Part shown: positions 35,669 to 47,549 of the stretch, piece by piece
Layout: the number at the start of each line of letters is the position of its first letter
How positions within the stretch are numbered: position 1 is the stretch's first letter
NCBI RefSeq assembly: GCF_030272615.1
Contig: NC_081412.1
Location: 690,438,083 to 690,502,082 of the forward strand
Direction of reading: 5' to 3'
DNA length: 64,000 nt
Source: Cryptomeria japonica
Lineage: Eukaryota > Streptophyta > Pinopsida > Cupressales > Cupressaceae
Notes under the pieces: generated by a model
What the model was told of the DNA's origin: nothing
Databases searched by the model: none
Seen by the model: only the letters and a program-made list of their open reading frames with translations
Translations under genes and position numbers: made by a program

Positions 35669-36539
35669 TACATTTCCCCTCCCATTTGAGGGAGGTAAGA
35701 AAAAGGAGGGAAATAAGCAAGAGCAAGAGGCGAAAGCGATATTCAAACATTCAAACATTCAAGCATTCAAGCATTCCTTCAAGCAATTGAGCATTCTAAG
35801 TCTCCATTCAAGGCTAAGTGTTGCATTCAAGACAAGGATTCAACCATTGAAGAGGAGATCACATACAACATACAACATACTACATACATTACACCTTCGC
35901 ATGTAAGAATACAAACATTCTTACAACAAGGTATCAGTACTTGTTTACATTACAAACATTTACATTTACAGCATTCTCATTTCTTGGTTAATTCCAAAAC
36001 CGGGGTTTGACCTAAAGGCAAACCCCTCATCCCTAACCCCCCAATCATCCTCTCTTTTCTATGTGTAGGTATGCATCTGTAATTGAAGATCTGGAATCCT
36101 TGTGCAGAGACGAACAGATCCCCCTTCATTTCGCGGATTTTTCGGAGGACCGTGTGCACGCCAGGCGCCATTGTCCCGTCAACTTTCGCTCAAATTTGCA
36201 AAACAGCACCGTCTCGACATTTTACTGCTAATTCTAGGTCTGTAGCTTCATCCCATATCCCTATCTCTTTTTATAAGCGAATCTTTCCTACTTTACATGC
36301 ATTCCTAGTTCAATCTTTCTACATTCTTTACAAAAGAGGGTATCCTTGATGTCACAACCCTTGAAATTCATTTAGAATCCAATCTTACATTGCGTGGGAT
36401 TGGATCTTGTGGGTTTCAACCCCTCTTTTGAATGTAAATTCTCCCCTAAGTGAAAACCATCAACCCTAGTGACTCTCTCTTCTCTCTCCTTGGAGTTGGG
36501 GAGGGGAGAATGACTAGGGTTCGATTTTTCCGCTTTACA

Positions 36540-36786
36540 GGAAGGTCAAAAAGTGTAAAATTGTCAAAATTGGCAATTAGGCTTAGAAAGGGCTAAAATT
36601 GGGTTTTGAAGGGTAGAATAGGCTTGTGAGGCATAAAATAATGTAATAATGTTTAAAATGTCATTTTATGATCATTTGGGTTGGGTAGGATGATTAGTTT
36701 CCAAAGTATCAAGTTGACAAATAAAATTGTCAATCTTGACAATTTTTGAGCAACTTTTATTGTCAAAAATGCAAAAATGACAAAAA
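36540..36786 (+). repeat. Right copy of long direct repeat flanking an LTR (247 bp)
   Basis: It begins at the base after the LTR end and ends with the same ACAAAAA that precedes the LTR on the left, then passes into unrelated TAGGTGGTTAGAGG. The geometry is that of a target-site duplication, but about fifty times too long. Confidence 0.92.
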
Positions 36787-38014
36787 TAGGTGGTTAGAGG
36801 TAGTTGGGTGGTTATGGTTCAGTCTCGTAGGCCACAAATGCTATAAAATGATGTAAAACAATGATATTGAGAGATATTGTGTGTGATTGGTCGAAGATAA
36901 TCATTTGGAGCAATAAAAACCATATTTTTATGTGCATTTTCTGAGTTTTCAATGTGGACAGTCAGATCTTTTGTTAATTTTGATGAATTTCATGTTTGTA
37001 TTTTGAAATATTCTTGTTTGATTATGATAAAGGAATGATCTAACTCTATTTTGGAGGTAGTGGCATTTGATAAAGATATCAAAGTTTTACTAAAATCTGC
37101 CAAAACCTTGAAGTAGGGTAACACGTGACCTTGCAAATGTAATATCTTTGTTTTAATGATTAACCAAACCTAATTTTGGGCAGGGATGAGGGAAAGGATG
37201 TATACTACCTATCCATGGTGTGTGCAAGGTTCCATGAAGGATTTGGCATGTGCATGCATGATGTTTTTATGATTGTTGTTGTCACAGGGGCAGATTGATT
37301 GTTGCAATCAAGTGAAGAAGGCTTTGTTTGATATGAAAAAGTGTGTGATGACCAAGAGGGCTTAGGGGAGTGTTGGTTGGTGTGTTGTAAACCTTCCTAA
37401 GATGTTGGAGCAAGTGGAGTGCCCAAGGAAGGGCTTAAACCAGTGGGTTTCCAAAGATAGCAGCAGACTGTCATAGTGTCACATAAAATGTAGCTTGATG
37501 TGGGGGCCATATCTCAAAGTTGAACTGTTGGATTTGTCTAAATTTTGGATATGTTTTTCCAAATCAATTTCTTCAGAATCTCATTGGAGAGATTGAGGAG
37601 TTTAGAACCAGGTCAAAATTTATATACCTCTGTGTATAGGTATATCTAAGAGGACAACAAGAAGGTAACTTTAGTTTTATTTAATCAAAGTGTTAAGCAT
37701 TTTGTCTTGTGAACCTAGTTTGGAGTCTAGTGGATTGTAGGCATTTGAAATTAAATGTGGTAGGGGTATACCTTGGAGTTAGGGTATGGAGAGGCTTAAG
37801 ATTCAAGTATTGATCCTTGAGTAGGGTCCAAAGGTGTGAATAGGTCACTAAAACCTTGAGAGTGCAGTCTTAGGCAAAACCGTGAGATGATCAATCATGA
37901 TCAATAGAAGTTGGAATGGGAAGTTGGTTTCACCTAGCATGTAGAAGGATCTTCTAGAGTGTCACCTTGAGTGACTGAACCCTTGAGAGGTCTAAAGAAG
38001 ATAATCCCTCTGCA
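36787..38014. other. Non-coding remainder of the insertion
   Basis: No reading frame of note. Possible TATAAAA at 36,842. It would be continuous with 34,816-35,276 before the inner LTR arrived. Confidence 0.4.
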
Positions 38015-39047
38015 TCAGATCACTCAAATAAAGAATACTTAATCATCACATGAAAAATGCACAACTCATGACACATAGATTTTTCACGTGGAAACCCAAA
38101 TGGGAAAAACCACGGTGGGGATGAATACCCACAAGCTTGTTTTGAACTTTTTTGAAGCTCACTTTGTTAGGAGCCTAGCCCAGTTAAAGACTTTATAATA
38201 AGGTTATGCTAGGAACCGATCCTGTTAAAGATCACTCGATTAAGGGATGGCTATATACCCTGTTAAAGGTTGAAACCCTATCAAAGGTTACCTCACTAAA
38301 GGATTTAAAGAACTAAATGAACTCGAGTCACCCAGTTAGAGGATTTACAGTAAGCCTATTAAAGCTACCTGGCAAAGGGATTTTCCTTCTGTTGAAATGG
38401 TTAGAAGACAACAGGTAAAACTGATTTGATAACAACACTATATGCTAAGGCAGACCCTTTTCAGTTCTTCTACTCTGCAATCACACTCTGCAGTTTTCAC
38501 TCACTAGTTTCGCAAGTATCTCATCACTCAGATACATACACAACTTTTTCCAACCACATAATATCAAAACTCATTGACCTTACCAACAACAACTAGGTCG
38601 GTAACATAATCCCTAAACCCTAAGCATCTTAGGTTTACTATTACAAGAGGTCCAATCCTGACCGTCCAAACACATTACATAGAATGAAACAATATCAAAT
38701 AGATCACAAGTCATTCTACATCATTTATTTTCCACCACATAGAGAAAGCAGTAACCCATCACGCTTTCTTCTCATACCGCTAAGAAGAATGTTCATTCTC
38801 GAGGTAGATATTTAATGTAGTCGATCTTCACATGCAAGATCCTCAAGGAAATCCTTTCTCATGCACAAAAATGGTGTGGCATCTCGATCTCATCCTTATT
38901 TCTTAGCTAACTCATCATATAATATCATCGGTTACATTGCACAAGCTAGATTTCCAAACTAGAAACCCTAGAGCCGAGACTACCAACCGGTAGTCACACT
39001 TAGTGAAACCCTGGCACTGGTTCACTACATCTCTTCATACCAGTTGA

Positions 39048-40806
39048 CCTGTATCACTTCCAAGCTTCATATTGGTGCATACTGATGTACCTGCTGAGAA
39101 TATCCTTTATAAACCAATGTAGCCTTATTCCTCACAACTTGTCCATCTTCATTCAATTTATTCCTTAACACCCATTTAGTCCCAATAACATTCCTATTTT
39201 TAGGCCGAGGAGCTAAAGTCCATGTATTACTCTTTTCTATTTGATCTAATTACTCTTCCATAGATTTTATCCATCATTCATCTTTACATGCTTCAATTAC
39301 TGATGCCAGTTCTATTTGAGAAATTAAACATATCTCATCAACTTCCAACCTTCTTCTTGTTATCACTCCTTTATTCTTGTATCCAATGATTTGATCTTCT
39401 GAATGATTTAATGTAAAATACTTAGGAGTCTTCTATTTTTCTGTTCCTCTGCTATAATCTTCAATTACTGTTGAATTTTCTGATACTGTCGGAGTAACTG
39501 GTTCAACATTCTATTCCGGTGTAGGTTCTATCGGTTCAGTTATGCTCATTTCCACTTCTACTTCTCTCTCATAAGTTCTTATTTGATTTTTGGTTAGCTC
39601 ATCCACCTTGACATTAGTGCTCTCCACAATTCTCTGCAATCTTTTGTTATAACATCTATATGCTTTTCTTTCATTAGAATAACCAAGAAATATCCCTTCA
39701 TCACATCTAGGATCAAACTTACCAATGGAATCATATCTTTTGATATAGTATTTACTACCAAAGATTATAAAATACTTAACTGTAGGTGTATGACCAAACC
39801 ATAACTCATAAGGTGTATTACCGATGTCTCCTTTGATATGAACTCTATTGAATGTGTATACCGTCATGCTCACAACTTCTCTCTAATAGATATGAGGCAG
39901 ATTAGCTTCCATCATCATATTTCTAGCCATATCCAAGATGGTTTTATTCTTCCTTTCCATAACTCCAATCTACTGAGGTGTCCGAGGTGCAGATAACTAT
40001 CTCCTTATCCTATTCTTTTCACAATAACTGTCGAATACACTGGATGTGAATTCTCCACCCTAATCAGACCTTAAGCATTTAATCTTCAATCCTATCTTTG
40101 TCTCAAATTTAGCTTTAAATATTTTAAACTTTTTAAATGCTTCAGATTTCTCCCTTAGAAAAGTAACCCACATCATTCTAGAATAGTCATCAATGATTAG
40201 CATAAAATATCTATCACCCTGAAAAACTTTTGATTCTAGCAGGACCACACAAATCAGTATGAATAAGATCAAGAACATCATTAGATTTGTCTCGTATACT
40301 CTTAAAAGAAGTTTTGACTTGCTTTCCCATTTGACATTCCTTACATACTAGATTATAGGGCTTCACAATTTTAGGTATATCTCTAACTGCCTTAGTATAA
40401 CCGATCTTTACAATGCAATCAAAATTCACATGACACAACCTCTTATATCATAGCCAACTCTCATCAATTTGTGTAGTCAAACATGTCTTCTCACCAGAGT
40501 TCAAATGAAAGATGTTACCTTTAGTTTGAGTATCGATTGCAATCTCTAATCCAGATCTATTGATAATCTTGCATTTTCCATCCTTGAACTGTAACTGAAA
40601 TCTCTTATCCACCAAATGTCCTACACTCAAAATATTATGCCTTAAACCATCAACATAATAAACATTATCAGTATCATGCTTACCATCCAATGATATAGTT
40701 TCTCTTCCCTTGATCATGCATGCTTTGTCATCTCCAAATCTAACCAAACTGCCATCAAATTATTGCAAAGACAAAGAATCTCTTTTATCTCCTGTCATAT
40801 GATGTC
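39048..40806 (-). pseudogene. Copia C pol fragment: pre-integrase, integrase, start of RT
   Basis: Minus-strand order from right to left: HHMTGDK-type protease end (40,806), GAG-pre-integrase region (VYYVDGLRHNILSVG at about 40,660), a zinc region ending CKECQMGK, the integrase core with DLCGPARIKS and IDDYSRMMWVTFL, the second Asp region CLRSD followed by a stop before GGEF, the Glu region reading MERKNKTI, and the C-terminal motif VKVDELTKN. RT opens with NRNVIGTKWVLRNKLNEDGQ and ends near API-stop-SLEVIQ at the LTR border. Stops are frequent. The remainder of RT and RNase H is deleted. Its protease end is interrupted by element B. Confidence 0.88.
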
Positions 40807-41711
40807 TGTTGAAATAAAATGAATCCAAGAACATTGAGAGGGGGGGTGAATAATTGTTCTGTCGGTAATACAAGATTTTAACATTTTATAACATACACAT
40901 ATAAACCAGTAAATGAAGAAACATATAACATGAAGCAAATAAACCAGCCACGTGAATGAACACCATAACACACTGAATTTGTATGTGGAAAACCTCAAAG
41001 AGGAAAAACCATGGTGGGATTTGTGACCCACAATATCAATTCACTAGCCATATGAAAGATATTACATAGAATGGGGGACATATGCACATGCAGGAAGGCA
41101 CACTGCCTAGAGCACACTGCTCAACACAAAAGAGTCTCACTAACTACAAGCTTCTACTGAGATAAAACAGTAATGGTGAACTCACAAAATGCATCTGCAA
41201 TGCCAAAAAGAGTTCTAGTTATAGCTTTGTTCTGTACTAGTTCATAAACCCTCAACCCTTCTACCGATATCTTCTTTCCTCCATGAATACTTTACAAATC
41301 ATCTATTGATCATAGCATGATATTACTTTTGCATACAAATGACCTACATACATATCCTTCGCATCACTTTTTTCTTCTACCTTATCATATATCAAAATGA
41401 CCTAACAGACTCACTTATATACCCTCTACAAACAATATGCCTTATGTCGGATTACAATACAAAAGATATTCAATGTTGGCCCTATACAATAATTACAAAA
41501 TGATTTTACAAATAAAACCTTCTAGATCCTAGATTGATGCCGGCTTCACTGAAGTGCTGGATGTTGGTGCCGGTGATGACCCTGATTACTCCAATGTCGG
41601 TATCTACTGGTATATACCTCCAAATGTCGGTATCTGTCAGTATATGTCTTCTATAGAATCTTGTTGCCATCAATGACAACATATGAATCCAATGAGTGTC
41701 AATTGCCAACA
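40807..41711 (-). repeat. 3' LTR of element B
   Basis: 905 bp. The minus strand starts TGTTGGCAATTGACACTC at 41,711 and ends TTTCAACA at 40,807. It aligns with 46,737-47,549. It contains the GGAAAAACCATGGTGGGA block near 41,000. Confidence 0.9.
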
Positions 41712-41723
41712 ATCTCCCCCTTT
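41712..41723 (-). other. Polypurine tract of element B
   Basis: The minus strand reads AAAGGGGGAGAT with CCATCAATGCC upstream, next to the LTR start. Confidence 0.85.
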
Positions 41724-41987
41724 GGCATTGATGGCTACACTCATGTGAAAAATGGATTCCCTGTCAGTTCAGCTGAAACATGCTCCCCCTGAGCTGATTG
41801 AATCTATCTGCAATATACTCTGTTTGATATCCTCATATACATATACACATTTTCCACATAATATACACTCCCCATTTGGCATCAATGCCAAAGACTAGTG
41901 AAATAATTGTTATAGATAAATTTACTAGAGCTTGACCAATTTCAAAATTTTTGGGTAAGCTTTCTCTAGCAACTGTATATAGGTATC

Positions 41988-44900
41988 CTAGCTAGTTTTG
42001 AATGTTTCAGATATGGATACAAGTCCACTCAATAAATGTGCAATTATTTCTTTCTCAGTGACTTCTGCTGGTGTGGGCTTCACAAGCATATTCATACATT
42101 CCCTCTTATATACACCAAGTGAATCTAATCTTGGACTCACCAAACCTCTCAGACTTCTTGCTCTCTTAATAATCTTGTCTCTTTCCTTTTTAAAAGAAAA
42201 AATTTGTTTCTCCAAAGTCAAAATTTGTCCATTAATAGATGTTGTAAGTGAAGTTAGTCCATCGAAAGAATTAGCAATATTAGCAATCTGTTCATGTAAC
42301 TCCTTTATCCTCTTATCTACATTTGTTGTAAGAATTTCTATATTACAATAGACACTGTAGATGTTAGTACACTGTTTCAAATAATTTTCAATAAGAATAA
42401 GTTTCTCTTCAACCTTCCTCTTCTCTATATCAATAATCTAGTCAAAAGAAGCTTTCTTGGCCAGAGCAAATCTTTCAAGTGCTTTCCTGTCGAAAATTTG
42501 CTATAATGATTGAAAGTTTTTAGATATAAGCCCTACCAATGCCTTAAGCTTTCTGGAAGGGCTTGCTTCATTTTCGATCATACAATCAGGAATCAATATA
42601 TGCAAAACTGTTATTGATTGATCTATTATTCCTTTTTCTACAGATCCTTCCTTCATTAACTTTTGAGTAGCCATTATCATTAGCTCTGTGGGAATCATCT
42701 CTGTGATTGATTTCTTCTCAACTTGAGAAGTGTCAATTGCCAAAAGTTTTGCTAGGGAATCAACTATCTATATGGTACTGGGTGTCTTATCAGTCTCATT
42801 TTCCTAATCCTCTCCTAGTGTATTCCTTTTCTCATCCTCTTTTGCACTGGTGGCTTCACCACTTGGTGTAGTATCTGTTATTATCGGTGGAGTATTATCC
42901 ACAATATTATCAGTAACCTGTACATTATCTATTTTTCCTTGCTCAGACTATACAAATGTTGTCTCTACTGGTTTAGTCTATACCCTCTCATTATTTTTAG
43001 GTTTAACTACCGGTTCACTCAAAATTTGATTTGAACTTCCCCAAAAAAATTTCCCTTTAGATCTGTCCGGAATGGTGGGAGTTGTTGCCTTAGCAAATTC
43101 TTCTTGAGAAGTAAGGAAATTAGGATTATTTTGGAAGAATTTAGCCCAACCATCTTTGGTCTCATTTATTATTTCATTGACTCTACCCATCATTAATTTT
43201 ATTTGTCGGGGTTTGCTACTAAAGATTGTTGTATTTCCAACTTCTATACATCTTTTCATTTCCTCATTATTTATAGAACCACACATACTCAAAAGTTCAA
43301 CTTCCTTAATCTTTTTGTCCCTCTTGATTGCATCTAATCTCCTTGCATCTAACTTATTATACAATGATAAAGGAATTTCCTTCAAAATCTCTACCAAAGC
43401 CTTCTTATATATGTCTAAGTGTAATTAAATTGATTCTTCCATTTTATTTTGCTCATTATCATATAAATCTTCATAGAAATTTGACACATTATTAAAAATT
43501 CCATCTTTAGTTACCTCATCTATCAATTCTGCACAAGTCATCAAGGTGATGATGGTAACATTACCAGATTCAATTGCTTCATCTATCACACTCTTTTTCT
43601 TCTTGTTGGGGTTGCAGGAATGGATGGAGCAGGCCACCTCTTCTGAGTAGGTTGCCTTGTTAGAGGTGTGGATGCTATTGTTACCTTTCTTACTAGATTC
43701 CTCCTTGGTTCCACCTTCTTCTCTTCTACCGGAGGCTTGTCAGCTTTCTTCCTCTATACCCTTCTGAATGCAAGAGGTTGATTATGCTCTGGATCAGAGT
43801 TAGAAGTGATAGAAGAAATGAAAGTCCCAGGCCTCTTTGCCTCAGTAGTACTAGCTACTACCGGTTGATCTACTAGTTTAGATCCAGAACCTAGTTCTGT
43901 ATCTATCCTGTGAATTACATTTTGAACAAATGTAGACATTTTGTCTATTTTCTTTTCCCTCCTTTTCTTTTTGAAACCAATTTTAACCTCAAGAGCCTTC
44001 TCCTCTACAGTGCCAAAGTGTTCAACCTTATCATCCAAAGGAGTATCAATCAACATTTTAGCATATAGCTCCAAGATGTTGTCATCAAATTCATAACCTA
44101 ATTGAGTAACTCATATTGTTCTAGGTTCCACTGCTTCCATTAGTGTCTCATCTATTTTTACCATGAAGCAAATATCAATGGAGTATTTCTCAAAAATGTG
44201 TTTGGATATTCTCTCCCTCAGTCTCATGTTCTCCTGAAAAGTTTTAAAGTAGCCCCAAAGATTCTCATCCTTGTTACTGCCAAGACTGGTGATTGCATCT
44301 TTGATCTGCATACCTACTGGTATGTCATGAGCCCAATGTTTCTTTCCCAAACCCAGTAGCTCATTCATGAAATATAGCATCAAATAGACAATAAGATTAC
44401 CAAATCGAAATGTTGCTTTTTTAACACCTTTGATCTTGCCAAGATTTAAAATTAATTTACTTCTTAACCATTCATACAAGTCATACTTTTTATTATTCTT
44501 TATCATTTGGTATGCAACACGGATACAGGAACTGGCAACAAAGTTCAATCCACTTGATTGAGTTACCTTGTAGCCGATGATCATGCTAGCAAATTTCACA
44601 TCTATATATTTAATGGTGCTGACCCTCATTGATCTTCCATCATGGGCTGCATCAGTGAGCTTCTCAACCGCAGTGTTGGAGATCTTCTTTCCTGTCCAAC
44701 TTTGGGTAGGTCAGTGACTGCCTAAATTACTTCTTTGGTGATCATGTGGGGCCGGTCTAGCCAGATGAATTTATTATGGACCCTATTTAGGACATATCTG
44801 ATCACTTCGTCCTTGAATTCAGGTATGTACAGGATTCTAGTTAACCCTAGGTTTTCAATGATTTGATATTCTAACTTGATTGTTCTAGATCTACCTATTA

Positions 44901-45141
44901 TCACAAATTGATACATTCTCTTGATTTCCTCAGTGCCTAAATCCTCCAAGGTGTAGTGAATATAGGCCTTGACATCTTCCACATAAACTATGCCATCAGG
45001 AACCCTCAAAAATGCGCCGGTGGAGTATTCCTTCATAGAAATGTGGGGAACTTCCTTGAAAATAGGTCTAAGCCTATCCTTAACCTCAAGAACAATGGGA
45101 TTCATGATGAAAGTAGGAGAAGATGATGATCCGGATGCCAT
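41988..45141 (-). pseudogene. aORF of element B, unknown function
   Basis: ATG at 45,141 opens MASGSSSSPTF. The conserved N-terminal domain spans 45,141 to about 44,110 and includes GIVYVEDVKAYIHYTLEDLG, WLDRPHMITKEVI, and KFASMIIGYKVTQS. Then come a basic segment (FKKKRREKKIDK, about 43,960), a Pro/Arg-rich linker, the helical domain LVEILKEIPLSLYNKLDARRL (43,397 on), a Thr/Glu-rich low-complexity region, and a C-terminal coiled coil ending with LVSPRLDSL and a stop at 41,988. Frames change near 43,740, 43,640 and elsewhere. Total coding length is about 3.15 kb, similar to element 1 without its solo LTR. Function unknown; the basic linker would suit nuclear entry or nucleic acid binding. Confidence 0.82.
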
Positions 45142-45510
45142 TTTAAATAAATACCTAGATAATAGTCATCAGTTGAAAGATCTTGATTACTTCTTAGATA
45201 ACTGCTGGAAATCCTTTGGAATGCCTTTTCTTGCTCTTGATTGCCTAAGATTAGCCTTTTCTTCTCTCTAGTTTTCTTGAGTGCTGGGTGAGTGAAAATG
45301 ATTCCATTTTCCCTTTTTATCAGCGAGTAAACCCTAATTCATCACTGTCATAAATGCTTAGCGATGTGCCCTGTCGGATGCCAGTTTCATAGTTTTATGT
45401 CAAATAAACCTTGATCAGTGATCAATACCACTCTCTAGATCTCTTTCTAGATCTCTTCTAAGGAATATGCAATATTTTCAATGAATTTGCCAACCCCTAA
45501 GGTGTATGCC

Positions 45511-46713
45511 TTAGTTACCGGTTGAATTTCCTACCAGTGTAGGAATGCTTTGTTCTACCGGTGGAGTTAATGGTGTAGTTACTGATGTAGTTGCATCTCC
45601 ACTTGGTTCTTCAGAGTTTCTAACCCATCTCTTGGTTTGATCTTGTTGTATTTCATCTACCTTCAACTTTCCTTTCTCATTTGCTTTATCATTGCTAAAC
45701 TGGTGTAGTCTTTCTTCTACAGTACTTAGCAATATGACCTATTTTGTTGCATGCATAACATGTAACATTATTCTTTTGAATTTATTTGACATATCCGATG
45801 TCATTACTTGACCTACATTGATTATCCAAATGTCCAAACTTTCCACATGCATGACACTTAACATTCATCCTGCAATCTTCTAACTTATGACCATATTTAT
45901 TGCAATTTGTGCATTGACCGGGAACTAATTATAGTTTTTATTTGATCTATTTCTACATTGTCTAACCATATGCCCAAATTTGATAAAAGCAAAGAGTCTA
46001 CCATAGAATTTATAAGCATTAGATTGCCTTACTGGTTTCCTTTGGTCTGATGAGTTCGACATACCAGTTGACTGATCTTCATTTGCAGTACCGAAGCTTT
46101 CGCCTTGTACAAATCCAAGTCCTCTAGAATCTTCACTCCGTCTTTGTCTTTTCAAGAAATCATCCAACTGTGCAACACTAATCCTGAATTTTTCTTTATA
46201 CTCACTTGTAGTAGTCAGATCATCTCTTAGACTCATTATTTGTCTCTCTAGCTCTTGTTCATTATTTCAAGATTGTACCAAAACAGTTCTCAATAGATTA
46301 TTTTCATGAGCCAATCTGCCACATTCTTCAAATTTGTTCTTCAGAGATATAGCAAGATTTTCTTCCTTCTTCTTTCTATCCTCAATATCTTTTGACATCC
46401 TCATAGTCAGGTCTTGCATTTCATTTTTCATGAGCATGTTTGCTTGACTCAGTTTCTGACATTGTTCCTTAAGTGCATTTTTCTCTTCATCATCTTGGTT
46501 TTGGAAAATTTCCTTCCTCTTAGCTTGAGCTGATGATAACCTTTCTTGCAGAACAAGAGTGAATTCATTAGTATAATTCAATTCATCTTGTAGTTTTAGG
46601 TTCTTCATCCTTTTAGCATCATAATCCTCAAGTGCCATCTCAAGTTGCTTCTCCATAGACATGTTCAATGATTCCAGTTTTAGGATCTTCCTCAAGCTAT
46701 TAAACTTCCTCCA
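45511..46713 (-). pseudogene. gag of element B (coiled coil plus zinc knuckles)
   Basis: The N-terminal 170 or so residues (46,713-46,200) are strongly heptad-like: MSMEKQLEMALEDYDAKRMK, then KNEMQDLTMRMSKDIED. A Ser/Arg-rich linker follows, then knuckles between about 45,960 and 45,715; the first is damaged (FIKFGHMVRQC), and one close to the end reads CYACNKIGHIAKYC. The tail contains PPVEQS like that of element 1. Stops at about 46,265 and 45,925 and a frame change near 45,730 inactivate it. The start is tied to the primer site 10-20 codons upstream. Confidence 0.85.
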
Positions 46714-46721
46714 AGGTACTA

Positions 46722-46736
46722 GGCTTTGATACCAAT
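46722..46736 (-). other. Primer binding site of element B
   Basis: The minus strand reads ATTGGTATCAAAGCC directly after the 5' LTR end CCAACA; initiator tRNA-Met type with one change. Confidence 0.88.
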
Positions 46737-47549
46737 TGTTGGAATACAATAAATCCAAGAACACTGAGAGGGGAGGGTGAATCAGTGTTTTGCCAGTAAT
46801 ACAAGATTTTAACTTTTTATAACATACACATATAAATGAGTAAATGAAGAAACATATAACATGAAGTAAATAAACTAGCCACATGAATGAACACCATAAC
46901 ACACTGAATTTATACATGGAAAACCTCAAAGAGGAAAAACCATGGTGGGATTTGTGACTCACAATATCAATTCACTGGCCATATGAAAGATATTACATAG
47001 CATGGGGGCCTACACATGCACATGCAGGAAGGCACACTGCTCAACACAAAAGAGTCTCACTAACTACAAGATTTTGCTGAGATAAAATAGTAATTGTGAA
47101 CTCACAAAATGCATCAGCAATGCCAAAAAGAGTTCCGGTTATAGCTCTATTTTGTATCGGTTCATAAACCATGAACCCTTCTACCGGTATCTCCTTTCCT
47201 CCAAGAATGCTTTACAAACCATCTACTGATCATAGCATGATATTACTTTTGCATACAAATGACCTACATACATATCCTTTGCATCACTTTTTTCTTCTAC
47301 CTTATCATATATCAAAATGACCTAATAGCACCCTCTACAAACTATATGCCTTATGTCGGCTTACAATACAAAATATATTCAATGTCAGCCTTATACAATA
47401 ATTACAAAATGATTTTATAAATAAAATCTTTCATATCCCACACTGATGTTAGCTTCACTGAAGTGTTGGATGTCGATGTCGGTGCTGGTGATGACCCAAA
47501 TTACTACAATGTTGGTATCTGTCGGTATATGCCTCCAAATGTTGATATC
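46737..47549 (-). repeat. 5' LTR of element B, truncated by gypsy F
   Basis: The plus strand starts TGTTGGAATACAATAAATCC and aligns with the 3' LTR until CCAAATGTTGATATC, where gypsy F begins. About 75-90 bp of U3 should be found after F, outside the window. Confidence 0.9.

Larger units (their letters stand above)
35277..36539 (+). mobile_element. Solo LTR (1,263 bp) with long flanking duplications
   Basis: It starts TGTAGCATCC and ends CGCTTTACA. A TATA box is at 35,660, and a Pro/Gly-type GC-rich tandem array precedes it. No internal region is present. Instead of a 5-bp duplication, both ends touch copies of the same 247-291 bp sequence in direct orientation (34,986-35,276 and 36,540-36,786). 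Confidence 0.78.
34816..38014 (+). mobile_element. Unclassified insertion (LTR-like) in the copia C LTR
   Basis: It starts TGCAGGAGCACC and probably ends at CTCTGCA near 38,014. The halves of the C LTR flank it. It contains short tandem ACCTATGGAG repeats at the start, a possible TATAAAA at 36,842 and no coding domain. It is itself split by the LTR 35,277-36,539. The ends are tentative because no clean 5-bp duplication is seen. Confidence 0.4.
34533..39047 (-). repeat. LTR of copia C (3' LTR, minus), interrupted
   Basis: On the plus strand it begins near 34,533 with a G-rich run (about 34,554-34,571) followed by GTGAATCAGT. It resumes at about 38,015 with TTTCACGTGGAAACCC and GGGAAAAACCACGGTGGGG. 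From 38,160 to 38,400 short phrases such as CCTGTTAAAG and ACTAAAGGATTT recur, as in the LTRs of copia E. It joins RT code directly near 39,048, so RNase H, the tract and part of U3 were deleted. The 5' counterpart is not in the window. Confidence 0.6.
40807..47549 (-). mobile_element. Element B: gag+aORF LTR retrotransposon without pol
   Basis: 3' LTR 40,807-41,711, aORF 41,988-45,141, gag 45,511-46,713, primer site 46,722-46,736 and 5' LTR from 46,737, all on the minus strand. The 5' LTR is cut at 47,549 by gypsy F, so its last part lies outside the window. It sits in the protease region of copia C; ATGTC (40,802-40,806) should be one copy of its duplication, and with it the C frame reads HHMTGD. 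There is no pol. This is the best preserved member of the aORF family here. Confidence 0.9.
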
